A DNA stretch of 64,000 nucleotides from the NCBI GenBank assembly GCA_033063855.1, contig CP093831.1:4712001-4776000 (forward strand). Reading direction: 5' to 3'. The position numbers were made by a program, and so were the translations under genes. Within the stretch, counting starts at the first letter, position 1. Every line of letters begins with the position of its first letter. The stretch comes from Smittia aterrima (taxonomy: Eukaryota > Arthropoda > Insecta > Diptera > Chironomidae). Below, piece after piece: positions 22,701-36,400 of this stretch. The notes under the pieces are model-generated. The model ran no database searches and was not told the origin of the DNA. It saw only the letters and a program-made list of their open reading frames with translations.

Positions 22701-24400
22701 TATCTCGCTCGACGATGAGAAAAAATACTTTCGAGCGAATAATAATTAAAAGCATTGAGCTCATCCCCTGAAATTGAACTCATCCTTTCTCGAGAAACTT
22801 TTACCCGAACAAAATTGATCTCGGAAATTAGAGTTCGTTTTCTATTTTATTGGTTTTTCTAAACGGACGACGATGACTCTACAAAACATTCGGCAGATGG
22901 TTTAAACTATCAGATAATTACATGTTTTCATGAAGAGTCGCATGAAACTATTTAATGGCTTAAGCGTGAAATCTATTTCAACCTGAAACACGAGTCTGCT
23001 GAAAACTCTCACGCTCCATTCGCCGAAAAAATTGCATTCCTGAAAGGAAGTAGGCAGAGCCGCCCTTTTCTCCTTCTTCTTCTCGAATATTCGTTGGGCG
23101 AATATCGTTTTGCATAAAACGAACGCACGCAGATATGAATGAGAAATGAGATTTCGCCTGTCGAGCGAAGATAAATCGTATAATATGTAAATTATGAAAT
23201 GTTTTTCGAGCTAATTATGTAATAAAACTGTAACAACTTACACAGAATACTGATTAAGTGCTACTTAATCAATCATAACATTAACCGCCCATGCAACCCT
23301 AATTTCCAAGATTCTCGATTCAGTTGTTTATCGGCAAACTTTTGCAGCGTCAGTCAAAAATTTAAATCACTGTTGTGTTTTATCAATAGGCGAGTTAGAC
23401 TCAATCTCTCAACGAGGATATCCTTGAGTTTACTTCCTTTGATTGACGACAACTCAACGTGACCAAATCGCTCGACTTACCCTCGTTAACATCACAAACC
23501 CAATCATTTGATTCGATTGTACACTTTTTCTGTGTCGTAACTTGCAACACGCATTTCGCCACGTGCCGAAATTTTCCAGCTTTCCTTTCAGACACGTGTC
23601 GCTCAAGCTTCTATCAGTGTTCCTTTGAGTTGAGATTATGATGTCAGATTCATGAAATTTTGATTTACAGTTCCTGTCTTCTTTGAACCAAAAGTGATTC
23701 GAGATCTTAAGATCAATCCAGAAATATTTTTTTGCATTCTCCACTCAAAGAAAGTTGCGCAATTTCAATTCAGAGCGTAATTGAGTTTCCGATAAGATTT
23801 GAGTACATTTTGAAAATCGTAAAGCAATCAATAGAAATTACAATGGAAATGGGCGTCGTTATCATGTTCGCCACTGAGTGACAAAACAATCATCAAAAAT
23901 CAGCAGAAAAAAAGTGGGAAACACAGAAAATTCTTGCTAATGAAGTAATTTAAATGCATGATGCGAATTTATGATTCTTTTTCTGTATTCGTCGGCGTTG
24001 TTATCCGTTTTCATTGCTGCTCACATTTACCGTGAAATATCCACAGCAATTCACATAATTCGGCACAGCATTTTACGGCTCTTGACAGTTAACTGTAATT
24101 GACCAGTGAATAAATAAGCGTCGATGTTCAAATATGTTTTGTAAATAGGGAGAGAAACATTTTGCCACTCTGTTGAAATCGCAATTCCTTCGATGACTCG
24201 AAGGAAATAAATAAATACAATTTTTCGATGAGAAAATATTGTTGATGGCGCTTTCGATGCAAATTCCGCGGTACGATGTTGCGAGACTGAAAATATTGCG
24301 AGAAATATAAAGATTTTCTCGTGATTGGATTTCTTGTTTGTTAAATTCAAATTGGATTCGAAATTGCCATAGATATCAACTTTTCTAGTAGTTTTCGAGC

Positions 24401-27400
24401 TGATCAAGCTGATTTGAAGAAAGAAAATCTATCTGCAAACTATTTCTATGCAAAGTCTCAGGTTGCTTTGGAAATGTTGGTGAAGTCGTGAAGTTTCGTC
24501 ACATTTTTTTAAATAAAATGTTTATCAGAAGTTTGCATGAGCATAGCTGACAAGAATCTCGCTAAGCATCGTGAAAAGTTTTCGCGGAACAAGCAACAAA
24601 TATCAAAACAGGTCACAGTAGAAAATTAGATTTTCGCAGAATAGAAAATATATTCATTGCTTTTTCAAATTGTGATATCGATTGGGAAATGTACAAATTT
24701 CAGAAATTGGTTTTTGATTCAAACTCGAGCTGTGAAAATCTGCATTCGAGTTTAATTAAGATTTTAATTGCATGGCTTTTCGTTTCGCGGAGATGAGTTC
24801 GACGAAAACAATCGCGTGAGTTCAACTTTATTTTTTGCGTAGACTATCAAAATCTCTTTTGGGATTTGATAAGTCGTAAATTTAAAGATTCGCTCTGGCT
24901 GATGAGGACACCCCTTCTGTCAAGGGTGAAACCAGTAAGTTGGCGATTATGATTGGAAATTTGCGTGAAATCATAAACGTAACAGATGCATACAAGCTCA
25001 AGAGACATGTCACATAAATTATTATAATTTGTCACAGAGGAAAACGTAACAAGTTGATAAAAGTAGTCGAGCCTCAAAGATCACCAGCCGTGATCCAGAT
25101 TTGACTTCCTTTCTGTTCTGTTCAAACGTCTGTTGCCATTTCTATGATCCCGTTGATTTTATTATGGAGAAGAGAAGTCTCCTGACGCGTGCAGGATGAA
25201 GACTTAGAAGATATCCCGTGGCGTAACATACATGGCGACATTCTGACATCTCCTGTTGTTGCCTCGCAACATGATGACAAGTGTCGAGTTGTTGACACTT
25301 TTATGCATGAGTTTTGTGATCGAGGCAACGCTGTTTTGAGTTTCAAGTGACTGTGCTCTAATTCCACTTCAATTGAAATTCAATTAGATCGCAAATAATC
25401 TTGAGATGAACATCTGAGAATTGAAAGAATGAAAAGAAAATTTTCCTTCTCGCAAGCTCAAATGAGTTTTCTCAAAAGCATTGTAGACATAAAGTCTTGA
25501 TCGTCAAGCTCTCGTTTTTCCTCAATTCATTCCTCGAAGTTGCAAGCTTTCGTTCAAAGAATAATCTCCTTAGTGCGCCATTATTTGAACACAATAATTT
25601 TCTTTCCTCTCGAGCTAGTCTCTCTCTCACTCGTCTTCGTCATTAATTCAGAACGAAAATGAAATTGAATTCTTTAATAACATTATTCATTTTTATTATT
25701 ATGCGACTACCATCTTCACGAATGAGAGCTCAACGTCGATATCGTCTCCTTTTCTGTCTTTCCACTCGGATGACTGAGGAGCTGGTATCGAATAAAAGAG
25801 ACGAGATGTAAAATAAAAGGGAGACGAGGATAAATCTCGTACAAGCAGCCAAGGCAGCAAAAAAGTCAAAATCTCTTTACATCTAATCTTATATTTTACA
25901 TGCTACATTGATCAAAACCTTTAAAGAAGAATGGAGAGCGGCGATATAAAGAGGAGCGACGAGGGGTGGAAAAAGCATACACAAATCGGTAAGCCCTGGG
26001 TTTTATGCTGCTGATTTGCACCGCTGACGAATAGAAGGAGAAATTTCAACGGTTCCAACGAAACGTTATCTAAACATTTAATTTCGTTCACCAACAATAA
26101 AACTCGTATTAGAGAAAACAAAAGGCGAACGAGCAAACCCCTAAATTCTCTCTCGTTCATTGCACACTCGAACGTTATCTCGTAAGTTTTTTTTTTCGTG
26201 CACCCGAGTCTTACGAGGGTAAAGCAACACGAAAAAGCTCGGCAGAGGAGAAAATGCTAATCTGGCGCTCAGATTACTGATCCGAGATATCACAACAGAG
26301 AATCCTTGCGCACGGATCATTTTTATCATCAAACTCAGTGCAGCGTTTCTCTCAAGAGGAATTACCAAGAGGATGAAATAAACTGAATCCCAAATGTTAT
26401 TTAATTCGATTTCCATCACCCTTCTGAAGTGGCGGCAACGACGTGTCATCGCTCGTGTATTGTTTTGATTGATCTATCAGATGAATGGGACGAAAGAAGT
26501 AAAGCAAGAGGTGTCGATTGTGTCGAGTGCGATGAATGATGTGCGTCACGTTATCTCAAATATCCAATCGAATAGAATTCGAATCACTTTTGTAATTCGT
26601 TTAGTAAACTTTGAATCTTTAATGAGGGTGAGTTCCGTTCTGTGTCTAACTCGTCGGGTCGAAAGGATCTCGAGTGGGCGAAAAATCAAATACTACTTAA
26701 TTATTGAAGCAAATACTCGAGTGTTCCCGGGCTGTTGTTTTGCAAACATTTATGAAAGTCAACAGAACTTTTTTTCACTCTCTCGCAAACAATTTTGTTG
26801 AATCGAAAACAATTTTTATGATGAAAAAAAGTAGATTTTTGAGTTTTGCAGATTTTAAAGAAAGTTTTTATCGAAAAAAAAGTGTAAACATTGCAATATG
26901 ATAACAGATGGGTTCAACGAGTAAAATAATCATTTGTAGAGCAACAGAACAACATCCCTCGAGAGTGTTTGAGGGGAATGTGCAAGATTTATTTATATTT
27001 TCGCTCAAAAATGTCCCGCAGGGATATTGACAGACTCTCCTTGAACAAAATGAATTATATTTTAAACTGTTTCAGTTTTTTTTTGCATCATCAACCCTCA
27101 AACAGAAAATATTATTCAACATAACTCTTCATTAACATTGTTAATCTCACGTTGTGGGATCGATGCAAAATTAATAGAAAAACAAAGTTGCCCTGACCGT
27201 AATTTGCCCGCGAGAGGTGTTGAAACGGAAAATCATTATTTTAAGTTAGAAATAACAAAAGATGAGACGGAAATGCCCTGAAACTAACAAACAGCACGCA
27301 CGAGCTGTGTTGTTTTACATGAAATCCTCGCCAACCTCATCACATGTTACTTTCAAAAACAGTTCGATACTCGATTTACTTCAAAAGGCTTCACAATCAA

Positions 27401-30400
27401 TTCATCAAATTCATTGAAAACTACTGCACAAGTGGATCAGCAAATGTTTACTTCCAAAACAAAAGTAACTTTTCAAGCAAACAATGTCGAGAGAATTTTC
27501 TCTTTGTTACAGTTTATGGGAAAAATTAAACATCTGTAAGTGATACAGACGTAAAACAATGGAGCGATAGGGGTGAAACAAGAGAAGGTGATGGGATGAA
27601 AAACATGAACAGAAACTATAAACTTCACACGTCATGAGCAACTCATAAACGCACTTAGATGGACGATTTAAAGTTCATGAGGAACTTTGTTTGTTTCTCG
27701 AGGAACTTTCCACCCTCCAATGTTTCTCCATGAATTTTCGATGCATCTATCTCCTTCAAAAATCGCAAATAAATTGTCGTTTATCGTCGAGCAAAAAATA
27801 ATCGAGTTTTCTTTATTACTGTCACATTTCGTTGAAAGTCTTCCCTCCACCGAAAAGTTCAGGGCATCTTCCCTCGCTTACAAAGAAGAAGAGAAGTGCA
27901 GGGATTTTTATTGCAGTTGTACCTCACACGATAACACGATCATCATGCTAGAGTCATAAAAATTTCGAGGGGGAGGACGACTGAGTGTTTGTTGGTTCAG
28001 AGAAGGAAGAAACGAGTATAATAGTTACATGTTTCTTTTTATTTGAAATAAATTAAATGCCACATGCTCACCCTAATTCCTCTTTCCCTGAAGAGCATCG
28101 CGTCTGTAGAACAGTGAAACAACAATGTGAACGGGTCGGGAGGTAGAAGCGAAGGGAGTTTAAGGCCTTGAGGGGTTTGAAGTCGACGATTTTTCCACAG
28201 CACTGCATCAGGAATTGTTATTCGATTATAAGCCAGAAATTGCGGAAAAATTAGCGGAATTTGATTTGGAAGCGAGGGCGAATTTTCCTCTGAAGCATAA
28301 TTGACTCAATGAAGAATCGAATGAGCGACATCTTCCCGCATGACAAAATCAAACTCTGAACGAACGAAGAACGTTGTTACCCTTGACGTTAATAAATTCA
28401 TTTCTCTCGTCTGTTTTTGTTTTGGTAATCAATCAAAACAAGTTGTTATTACAGTCCGCAATATTTCATCTCGGCTCGCTGATGAGTTGAGTTGCCGTAT
28501 GAGTTCCATCGACTTTCACCATTCATCATCAACTCTTTCGGATGTGGCTTGCAATGAGAATTCTTTTGAGATCCATTTAAAATATCTCGATAGAATAAAG
28601 ATCAACCGGATCGAATCTAAAATCCAAGTGAAGAGAAATTTCTTAATTATTTTTGCGCGCTTCTGGTGTGAACGAAGAATGAGCCAAGAGACAGAGAGAG
28701 GAGGCATTGGTGAACAATAAAAACCTATGTTTAATGATAATTGCTGCCCATGGATCTTGAAAAGACCATTACGACGAAGCGAGAGATGGAAAAGAAACTG
28801 TTGATGTTGATTGATTTATTCTCACTCGCTCGTTCTCGGACGAAAGTTTCATTAGGTGAAAAATGAAAATAAATTACATCACAACTTTTCTATTATATTT
28901 CAGAAGCCCCCGCAATAACTAAAGAGAGAAGCAAGTGTCAAACAAGAAAAAAAGTTGAAATAAAAAATGATCATGTCCCGGAGATGTTCTCAAACCAACT
29001 CATTCTCTTCTATCTCGAGATGGATGGAAAATATTATTTTTCAACTTTTAAACGAAACAGAAAAAGTTTTCTTATGAATTCAATTTTCTGTTTTCATTAC
29101 TTTCATAAATTTTGTTTCTTTGAGTTCTCCGTGCTGACGACATCGCTTTAGAAAAGGTAAACGATAAGCTCTCAGGTGAAGTGAGAAGGAAACTTTGTCC
29201 CAATTTCCTTAAAGTGCTTGCGTACATTTGAAAATAAACAGAAGTTGCAGCAGAAATCAAACCTGAGTTCAGTTTCATGCGTCAGGTTTAAAAAATAAAG
29301 AAACAACAATTTCCCCGCATCAGAAAGACTTCAACACGCAATCGTCTCTAGAAAATTGTTGGTGTGTGAACTTTCATGTTCACCTTCGACAACAACGAAT
29401 GGGCATTTTAAATTTTTGAACGATTCGTTTGCGCAGACAAGACAAGGGTTTCGTTTCTGTCTTCTATTCTGACAGACTTACAGTCGTTTCGTGTTCTCCT
29501 TGTTTTACGAATGTGTCTGGCAAAGAGCGGCGAGTTTATGGTTTCATAGACGTACGCATAATATTGATATTTAGATCCGAGACAGCTTAAAAATGTCAAA
29601 AGTTTCAGAACGCAAAGGAAGGAGTTATTCAAAAACAATGTAACCTGCATTCGCTTGAGTCAAAACAAGTTCTTATTGAGAGAGCGTGGCAAGCTTTGTT
29701 CGTTGAATTGACGAGCCCGCGAGGCGCTACACAAAATTTACCCAACACGTGATCTATCAGTCTGCTCGTGTTTTGCTTTCAGTATTTTCATGAAAAACTA
29801 TTTAAACATCCTATTCACTCGTCAGCGCCAGTTGGAGGAATTTTCCCTGTAATTTAACAAAGGCTTTTGCTAACACTGAGCTCTTCGTGGTATTAAAAAG
29901 GGAAAAAAAATATTTCACTTCGAGGATTTTCCTCAACATTTTCTTTTTTTTCTTTGGGATTAGACATCGCATGCAATGAACATAAAAAGAAAGATGCGGA
30001 GAACTACACCTGTTTCCCAATATCGTTTCGTGGCTGATGGCTTTTAAAGTTTTATGTTTTATTCCAAGTGAAGTTTATTTTTCCGGTGTCTTGTGCCAGC
30101 GATTTTTTTCAGGTAGCGATCCGACTGACGAACGGAGATGGAGATAGCAAATCAAATGTTTTCTTTTATTCAACTTTTATGACTCTCAAACACGGCGCGA
30201 CTTAATCGTTGACTCGAAAATTTCGTTTATGATTAAAGTTGAAGAGACGGGGAAAGAGAAATAAGCTGCGACGAGACAACAACTTCACGCAATCCTTTTC
30301 ATCGTTAATTTCGAACGAATTCGATAATGATCGGTAATTTCAATATTTTCTCTTGGAACATTCACATGGCGGCTGAGAGTTTCCGAAGCCATCACGGAAG

Positions 30401-33400
30401 GCACGAGAACATCAAACGCTTTCTGTGTTATAAGGAAAAGAAGAACATCAAACCACAGAAAGTGATTGAATTTTCATTACCTGAACCTTCAATTGCACAA
30501 ACAGTCGTCTTTCCTACTTATCAGCGAGTTTCATTATTGATTTGCTCATTTAATGCTTCTCTCCACTTCACATGCACTCAATGCACACATTCGTGTCTAA
30601 ATATGTTGCCAACTTTACACGTCAAGTGAACGACGGTGCGTGCGTGTATTCAATTATCTCTTATCCACTGAAAATCAAAACCAAGTTTTCATCGATAAGT
30701 TTAATCAATTAACAGTCGAGTAAAGATCGCAATTTCATTCTTTAAATAACTCACATTCTTCGGTGACAAACTCAACTTCCTGTACAAATAATTAAAGTTA
30801 ATTTATTAACATTAAAAAAAAATACGAAAATTGCTCATCAAAAGAGCGGCACTTCAAACAGGTAAACGCGAAGCGGCTCAAGTGTTTACCGAAAGGGGTT
30901 TCAGAAAATTGAGTATTCGTGTTTGAAGGGTTTTGATTACAGCTGGCGCTGATGAGTGCGAGCACCAATTAGCTCCTTCACTATAATTTCATGTCGATTG
31001 CTGCAATTGCTCGTCGTAATTGAATAATTGGAAACAGACGAGGGTAAGCTAAACTTGTTTTGTTGCTTCTCTCCATGATTTTGCTAATCACAAACTTAAC
31101 AAGCTACGTGACCACTGCACACAAGTTGGAGCTTATTCGCTTCTCGCTGCTCCCGAGGAGATGAATGACAAAATGGATTATTTGTGAAACAAAATCTAAT
31201 AAATCAAACAAACATTGCATATTTTATTACTTAATCAATATTGATGCCACTCGCATGGGGCCTTCTCTCAATATTTGAGACAGCAGCGAAAAAATGTTAA
31301 TTAAAAATGGCGGGAAGTGTAAACAATGAAGCCGCTCGGATTTTATTGGAAATCATAAGCATTCAAATATTTAGAATTGCGCACAAAAGTGCAGCAAACA
31401 AAAAAGAAATATTTGATTTATTATTGGAATGTCGTGCGACGTGTAGTCGAATGCAAATGTAATGTATTTTAAAATGACCGAGGCTGTAGACTCGAGTCGA
31501 AAACATTGAAGTGAAACTGCCTCAATATTATGAAAAGCTTTCGACTTTAATTCGATTTAATTTAAAGGATTTATCGGCGAAATATCAATCGAATGTAAAT
31601 GAAATATCGCTCATATCAACTTCGATTACTAAAGCGGTGAAATATCACAAATATAAAGGCGAAATGTGTGGCGAATTTTAATCTCGCGATAAGAAAATCA
31701 TTGTTTGAGAAGAAAAGGTTGAAATTGCAACATGTGCAATATCGATAACCATTTGGCAACACATTATTCACCTCATTCTCAACGGTTCTCCTTCGTTCTT
31801 ATGCATCAAGTCATCATTTCTCAATTAGCCAACTTAATAACGATAAAATTTATTTCCCAAATCATATTTCTCTCATTGAATTGGATGATCCGCCCAACAA
31901 ACCCAAATTCATTCACCGAGGTTCAGATTCTTTATTTGCTTACAATGACAAAAAAACATTTAGCAAAGCCAATTGGGACAGTAACAAATTTATATTTGAC
32001 TGCTGGTGGTTGTGATGATGAGAAGGGCGAAAAAATGTCGCCATGTGTACAGAGCTCGAGACGGAGGGCAGATTTCAAATTGAAGTCAATTTCGTATTAC
32101 AACAATCAAATAAATATCAAAAACGAATCATGCATCTGGAAAGTAGAATCGAGTGGGAAGATGATACATGAAATCATCAAACGTCGTTGCAGATTAAATT
32201 TGATTTTCGCCTCTGTTTACAAATGAGGATAAATTGCTGAAGCGAGACCTTTGGGACATATCACATTAAAATTAGAAATACTTACGAGACCTCATAAATC
32301 AGGAAAAGTGACATTAGTCACTCAAACGCGAAAATCTGCTTTAAACTCGACAGAGTTCAAAGCCTTGAAGCGAATTTTAACTGCAGCGAAGGACGAATAA
32401 GAAACTAGCAAACAACTTTAAAGTAAAAATGTTTCAGTGATATCTCTCACAAGCCTGAAAAGAAAACATGAAAAAGAAAACAATTTTATTTTTAATTTAT
32501 GTTTCTTCTTTATTGAGCTTGTTCGACTTCCTTATTAGAAATTTTCCACTCATTTCACTATGAATATCATCAAATAATTCTTTTCTCGCTGGTCTAAATT
32601 GTTTTTGACGTGTAAGTTTGTTGTGTTGAGACCTTTCTCTTGATAAAGAACTTTAAGTGTCATTAGTCGTCATGAAGCTATTTACATTCTTAACATTAAA
32701 GAGCTCAATCAATCATTTATACACATTTGATATTTTCCATGAATTTTCCTGCTAACTTAATGTAAATTTATAAGTTTTGATATTGATCGAACGAGTCTTC
32801 CTCGGCTTGAGGATTTGATTAACTGAATATTTACAAGTTTCTTACACGGACATTTGAGCTGACGAACTTCAATGAACTTCATGTTATCTGCAAATCATTT
32901 CGGAGAAGGAAAAAAAATCCAACTAATTGATTATTCACTTAACGCAAATTAATTCAATTCGAGCATAAAGTCAGACAAAGCTTTATGTTGACATTTTTCT
33001 TTGCGACTTTCCAAAGTAAACTCCTTTCGTCTCGCTCATTGCCGAGCTTAAGTAGAGACGGAAATAAGAAAACAAAAAGTTTCCCACATCGAAATATTTA
33101 ATCGAATTAAATTCTCGGACGAAAAATCATAAAACGTCGCATTCCGAATATTTTCTGTGTTTTAGTTTCTGCGCCACTTAATGCGATTAATTCAATTAAT
33201 TTGCATGTTTGTTCTGTGATTTTCTCGTTTCATTCCATTGTATAACGTGAGGCGTTACCAAAGAGAGTCGCGATTGCTTCTACAATATATGACAAATCAT
33301 AAATTCGTGTATCACCATAAATAACTTTTTAAGTGAGTGGAGATGCTTTTGCCATCTTTATTCTTTTCTCTTAGTTAAACAACGTAAGCTCAGACGATCA

Positions 33401-33472
33401 AGAGTTCCTCAAGCGAACTGTTCACGAATTCATCCCGATGTAGAACTGAAGAAGACGTGATGTCATTAAATT
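24401..33472. other. Gene desert, part 2 (3' flank of Lim1)
   Basis: No supported gene. The longest open frame (31732-32226, 164 codons, plus) has no domain, no signal peptide and no good start context, and I regard it as chance. Octamer words occur at 31451 and 33199; the latter sits beside several ATTAAT homeodomain-type words (33185-33206). A minus-strand AATAAA for Lim1 lies at 33357-33362, 110 bp after its stop codon. Confidence 0.55.
33357..33362 (-). terminator. Likely poly(A) signal of Lim1
   Basis: The minus strand reads AATAAA about 110 nt after the Lim1 stop codon, the first such word downstream. Confidence 0.5.
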
Positions 33473-36400
33473 TTACCAAACCAGGCCTTCATTGATGTTT
33501 GACGACTCGGAAAAATTGCCGGCGGTTGACATGAACTCAGGTGATCCGCTTCGTTCAGATGGATTGGCTCCTCCAGTTATTGGTGGACCGTTCGGTTGGT
33601 TTAAAAAGCTTGCATCTGGAGTCATTCCGAACTCGTTCACCATGCCTGGCATTGCTCCGGGATGGTCCATGGGGCCACCTGACCAAAGAAATCTGACTGA
33701 ATAATCTTGTTGTCATTGAAATTAAATTATTTTATTACCTGGTGCATTGAAAGGCATTCCTGGATGTCCTGGGAAGAATGGCGAGTCGTGAGGATGAAAT
33801 GGTGGTCCGCCATATCCAAAGTCGAATTTATCATTTGCGAAATAGGGAAAGCCGTTCTCTTCAAGCCCACCCGGAGACAGATTCATGGGAAATCCGCGCA
33901 TCTTTCTCGATCCCCCGAAGAATGGTCCACGACCCATACTCGTGAGTTGCTTGAGGCGGCGCTCCTTTGATCTTTTGTTCTGGAACCAGACCTGTGAAAT
34001 CAACAAGACAACAAAACCAGATTTAGTGTCGTTTTCATGAGAATTCAATTTTCTTCGGTTCGTATCCACTCGGACTTTTCTTTACGCGAACAAAAAGCAA
34101 ACCACAAAGTCGTTTCGCCTCATGTATGCAAAAACGCTAATTCAAACCAAATCAATAACAAACTTTTCAAGATTCAATAAGAGAGAGAAGCAGCAGCTTC
34201 ACTCTCACTGGGAACGACGCTTCGTTGCAGTTTGTGGTTTTGTGTGAATATTTTTTTTCCTCGCTTTACAATGAGATCAGCGTAAGCAAAAACCAATAAA
34301 CCACTTTTCATGTCCACATGAATCGTGAGTGGATTTATGGTCAAAGATTCTCTGATGCACAAGAATGCTTTTCTCTTTTTGTAACAATGTTTGATATGAC
34401 TCGCCTTTAACGACTCTCTCCTATAAATTTTTTTTTTTGGGGAGAAACATAAAATGAAAGATGAAGCTTTCCAATAAATCATGCGAAATATTAAAAATAT
34501 TTTTACGATTTATTCAACAATTCCGGATTTATCTAACAAACGGCTGAGGAGATTGTGAGTCGTAAAATCGTATTTTAATAACGATAGAGCACAAGTTTCA
34601 GCAATAAATGTTTGAGCCCATTAAGAAGGATGTTTATTGTGATGAAAATTATTGTTTTAAACTTTTTTTTTAAAGGAATTTCTGGTGAAACTTCATGTGA
34701 ATTCCAATATCATTGACTACCGAGAAGCTTAAACTTTAAGGTCTTAAAGCCTTTTATTTATTTTCGGTCAATAAAGCTCGAGATTTTATTGCACTTGGCC
34801 ACTCGAACCGCGAGAGCAACAATCGTTCATACACGTTCGCAAACAATGAAAGAAATGTTTGTCCGATGGAAACTGTAAATATTTTCTTCGACAGCTTTAT
34901 TGTCATAAATATTTTAATAAGTGTAATTTTATGCTCAACCGTCTCTTTTATAGTTCATCATAAACGTTTCGAATCCCGCGCATTCGTTTGACCCGAAGGA
35001 GAGGAATAAGCATTGAGAATCGATTTTCAGAAGATCGGCGTCAGTAAGAATCGTTAGAGTCGTTCAACAACCCATCGAATCAATAAAAAATGTTCTCAAG
35101 CCTAATCCCCTTCAAGTTAATAAAAACAAACCTGTGCAGGTGATAAGCTTAAATAATTAAGACTGCTTATGTCTCTCGTTCACGAGAAGAGACTTTAGTA
35201 AAATAGTCAAATGAATATTCTTTCTGACATCTAACGAGCAAATAAATAATAAATTTATTTCGAAACTTTTCAACAAAAGACATTCCCGAGAGACAGAGAC
35301 GCGCAAGCCGAAAGCGATCGTTTGAAATTTCTCGAGAAACTGGAATGATAATTTTATGAAGACTCGTAAACGTCTCGAGAACGAGAACTCATTCAAAAAA
35401 AAAGTGATTTCTCCTTTTTCTCGTCGATTGATAATTTCGATGGTAAACGACTCATTAGTCCAGGTTAAGATACTTTTCGCGACATTAAGCTTTAACTGCA
35501 CTTTCAGTTCATTAAATTTTATGTAAGATTGAAGGCGATCACAAATTATCGGCACACGATAATTAACGCGCTAGGGATGAAAATAAATTAGTCTTAATGA
35601 AATTGTCTCTCGATCGACTCACGTAGCTTGCGCAGGAGATGAAATGAATTCGTAACCAGCAACGATTTCGATGATTTCTCTTTCGAAAGGGAGAATAAAA
35701 AGAGAAGTTGGGAACATGCAAACATCATGTTACGGAGTGTAAAACGCGCCATGAAGCCATCCATGGGTGAGTAGGCGGTGTCGACAACTGACGTTATGTT
35801 CTTCTTGCTGTTGTTTGATGTGTTTTTTTTTTCGTGAATATAATAAAACTGTTTTCGAGGATGACGGGATCGGCGGAGTGAGAGAGGGGACCTCCCGTCG
35901 ACAATTCTTTGTTTCCCGGACCGTTTATTCACAAACCGAACACGACCATTAGGTTTGAGCTCTCGAAAAATTATTCAAATTATGCCGCAAAATATTTTCT
36001 TCTCATGAGTTATCAAGTCAACTACTTCAACTTTTTCTTCAATTTAAAAACACAACGAAGGTTCGGGAAATAAACAAAAGTATTTAAATGCAAATTTAAA
36101 GCATTAAAAGAGCGAAGAAAAATTTGAATATCAAAAGAATATTTTCTAACGATCAATCGACTTGTTCGGTCTCTGCCTCTCAGATCTTTTCCTTTCTTTC
36201 TACCGTCAAAAGGTGATCGCATAACTTCTCGACGGACGAAATTACTTTTTTCTGCTGTCTCCGAGGAAAAGAAATCTAATCCTAAAGCATCGTGATTAGA
36301 TATGAGAGAAACACGAGAGTTTATGGCTCGTAATCCCAGGGCAACAAAAAAAAACTTCTTCTTATCTGCCTCCTCGACATTTAATCCACTTTAGTTCTTT

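Larger units (their letters stand above)
14450..24400. other. Gene desert, part 1
   Basis: No supported gene. Open frames here are short, lack recognisable domains and look like chance frames in AT-rich DNA. A weak candidate exon lies at 15601-15774 on the plus strand, described separately. Other content is a CT-rich simple tract at about 18001-18033, POU-type octamer words (16773, 16782, 16904, 19875) and many A/T runs. No tRNA, rRNA or transposon protein is seen. The distance to Lim1 suggests long-range regulatory DNA, which is inference. Confidence 0.55.

Noticed and set aside
28340..28720. 126-codon open frame in the desert
   Set aside because: No domain or motif, and another frame overlaps on the opposite strand. 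Best explained as a chance frame.
31732..32226. 164-codon open frame, plus strand, in the gene desert
   Set aside because: Long for chance but with no recognisable domain, signal peptide or coding-like composition. Residue order looks random for AT-rich DNA and no splice partners are seen.
14450..33472. Search for tRNA, rRNA, CRISPR arrays or transposase genes in the desert
   Set aside because: No tRNA-like boxes, ribosomal sequence, regularly spaced repeats or transposon proteins were seen. CRISPR is not expected in an animal genome.
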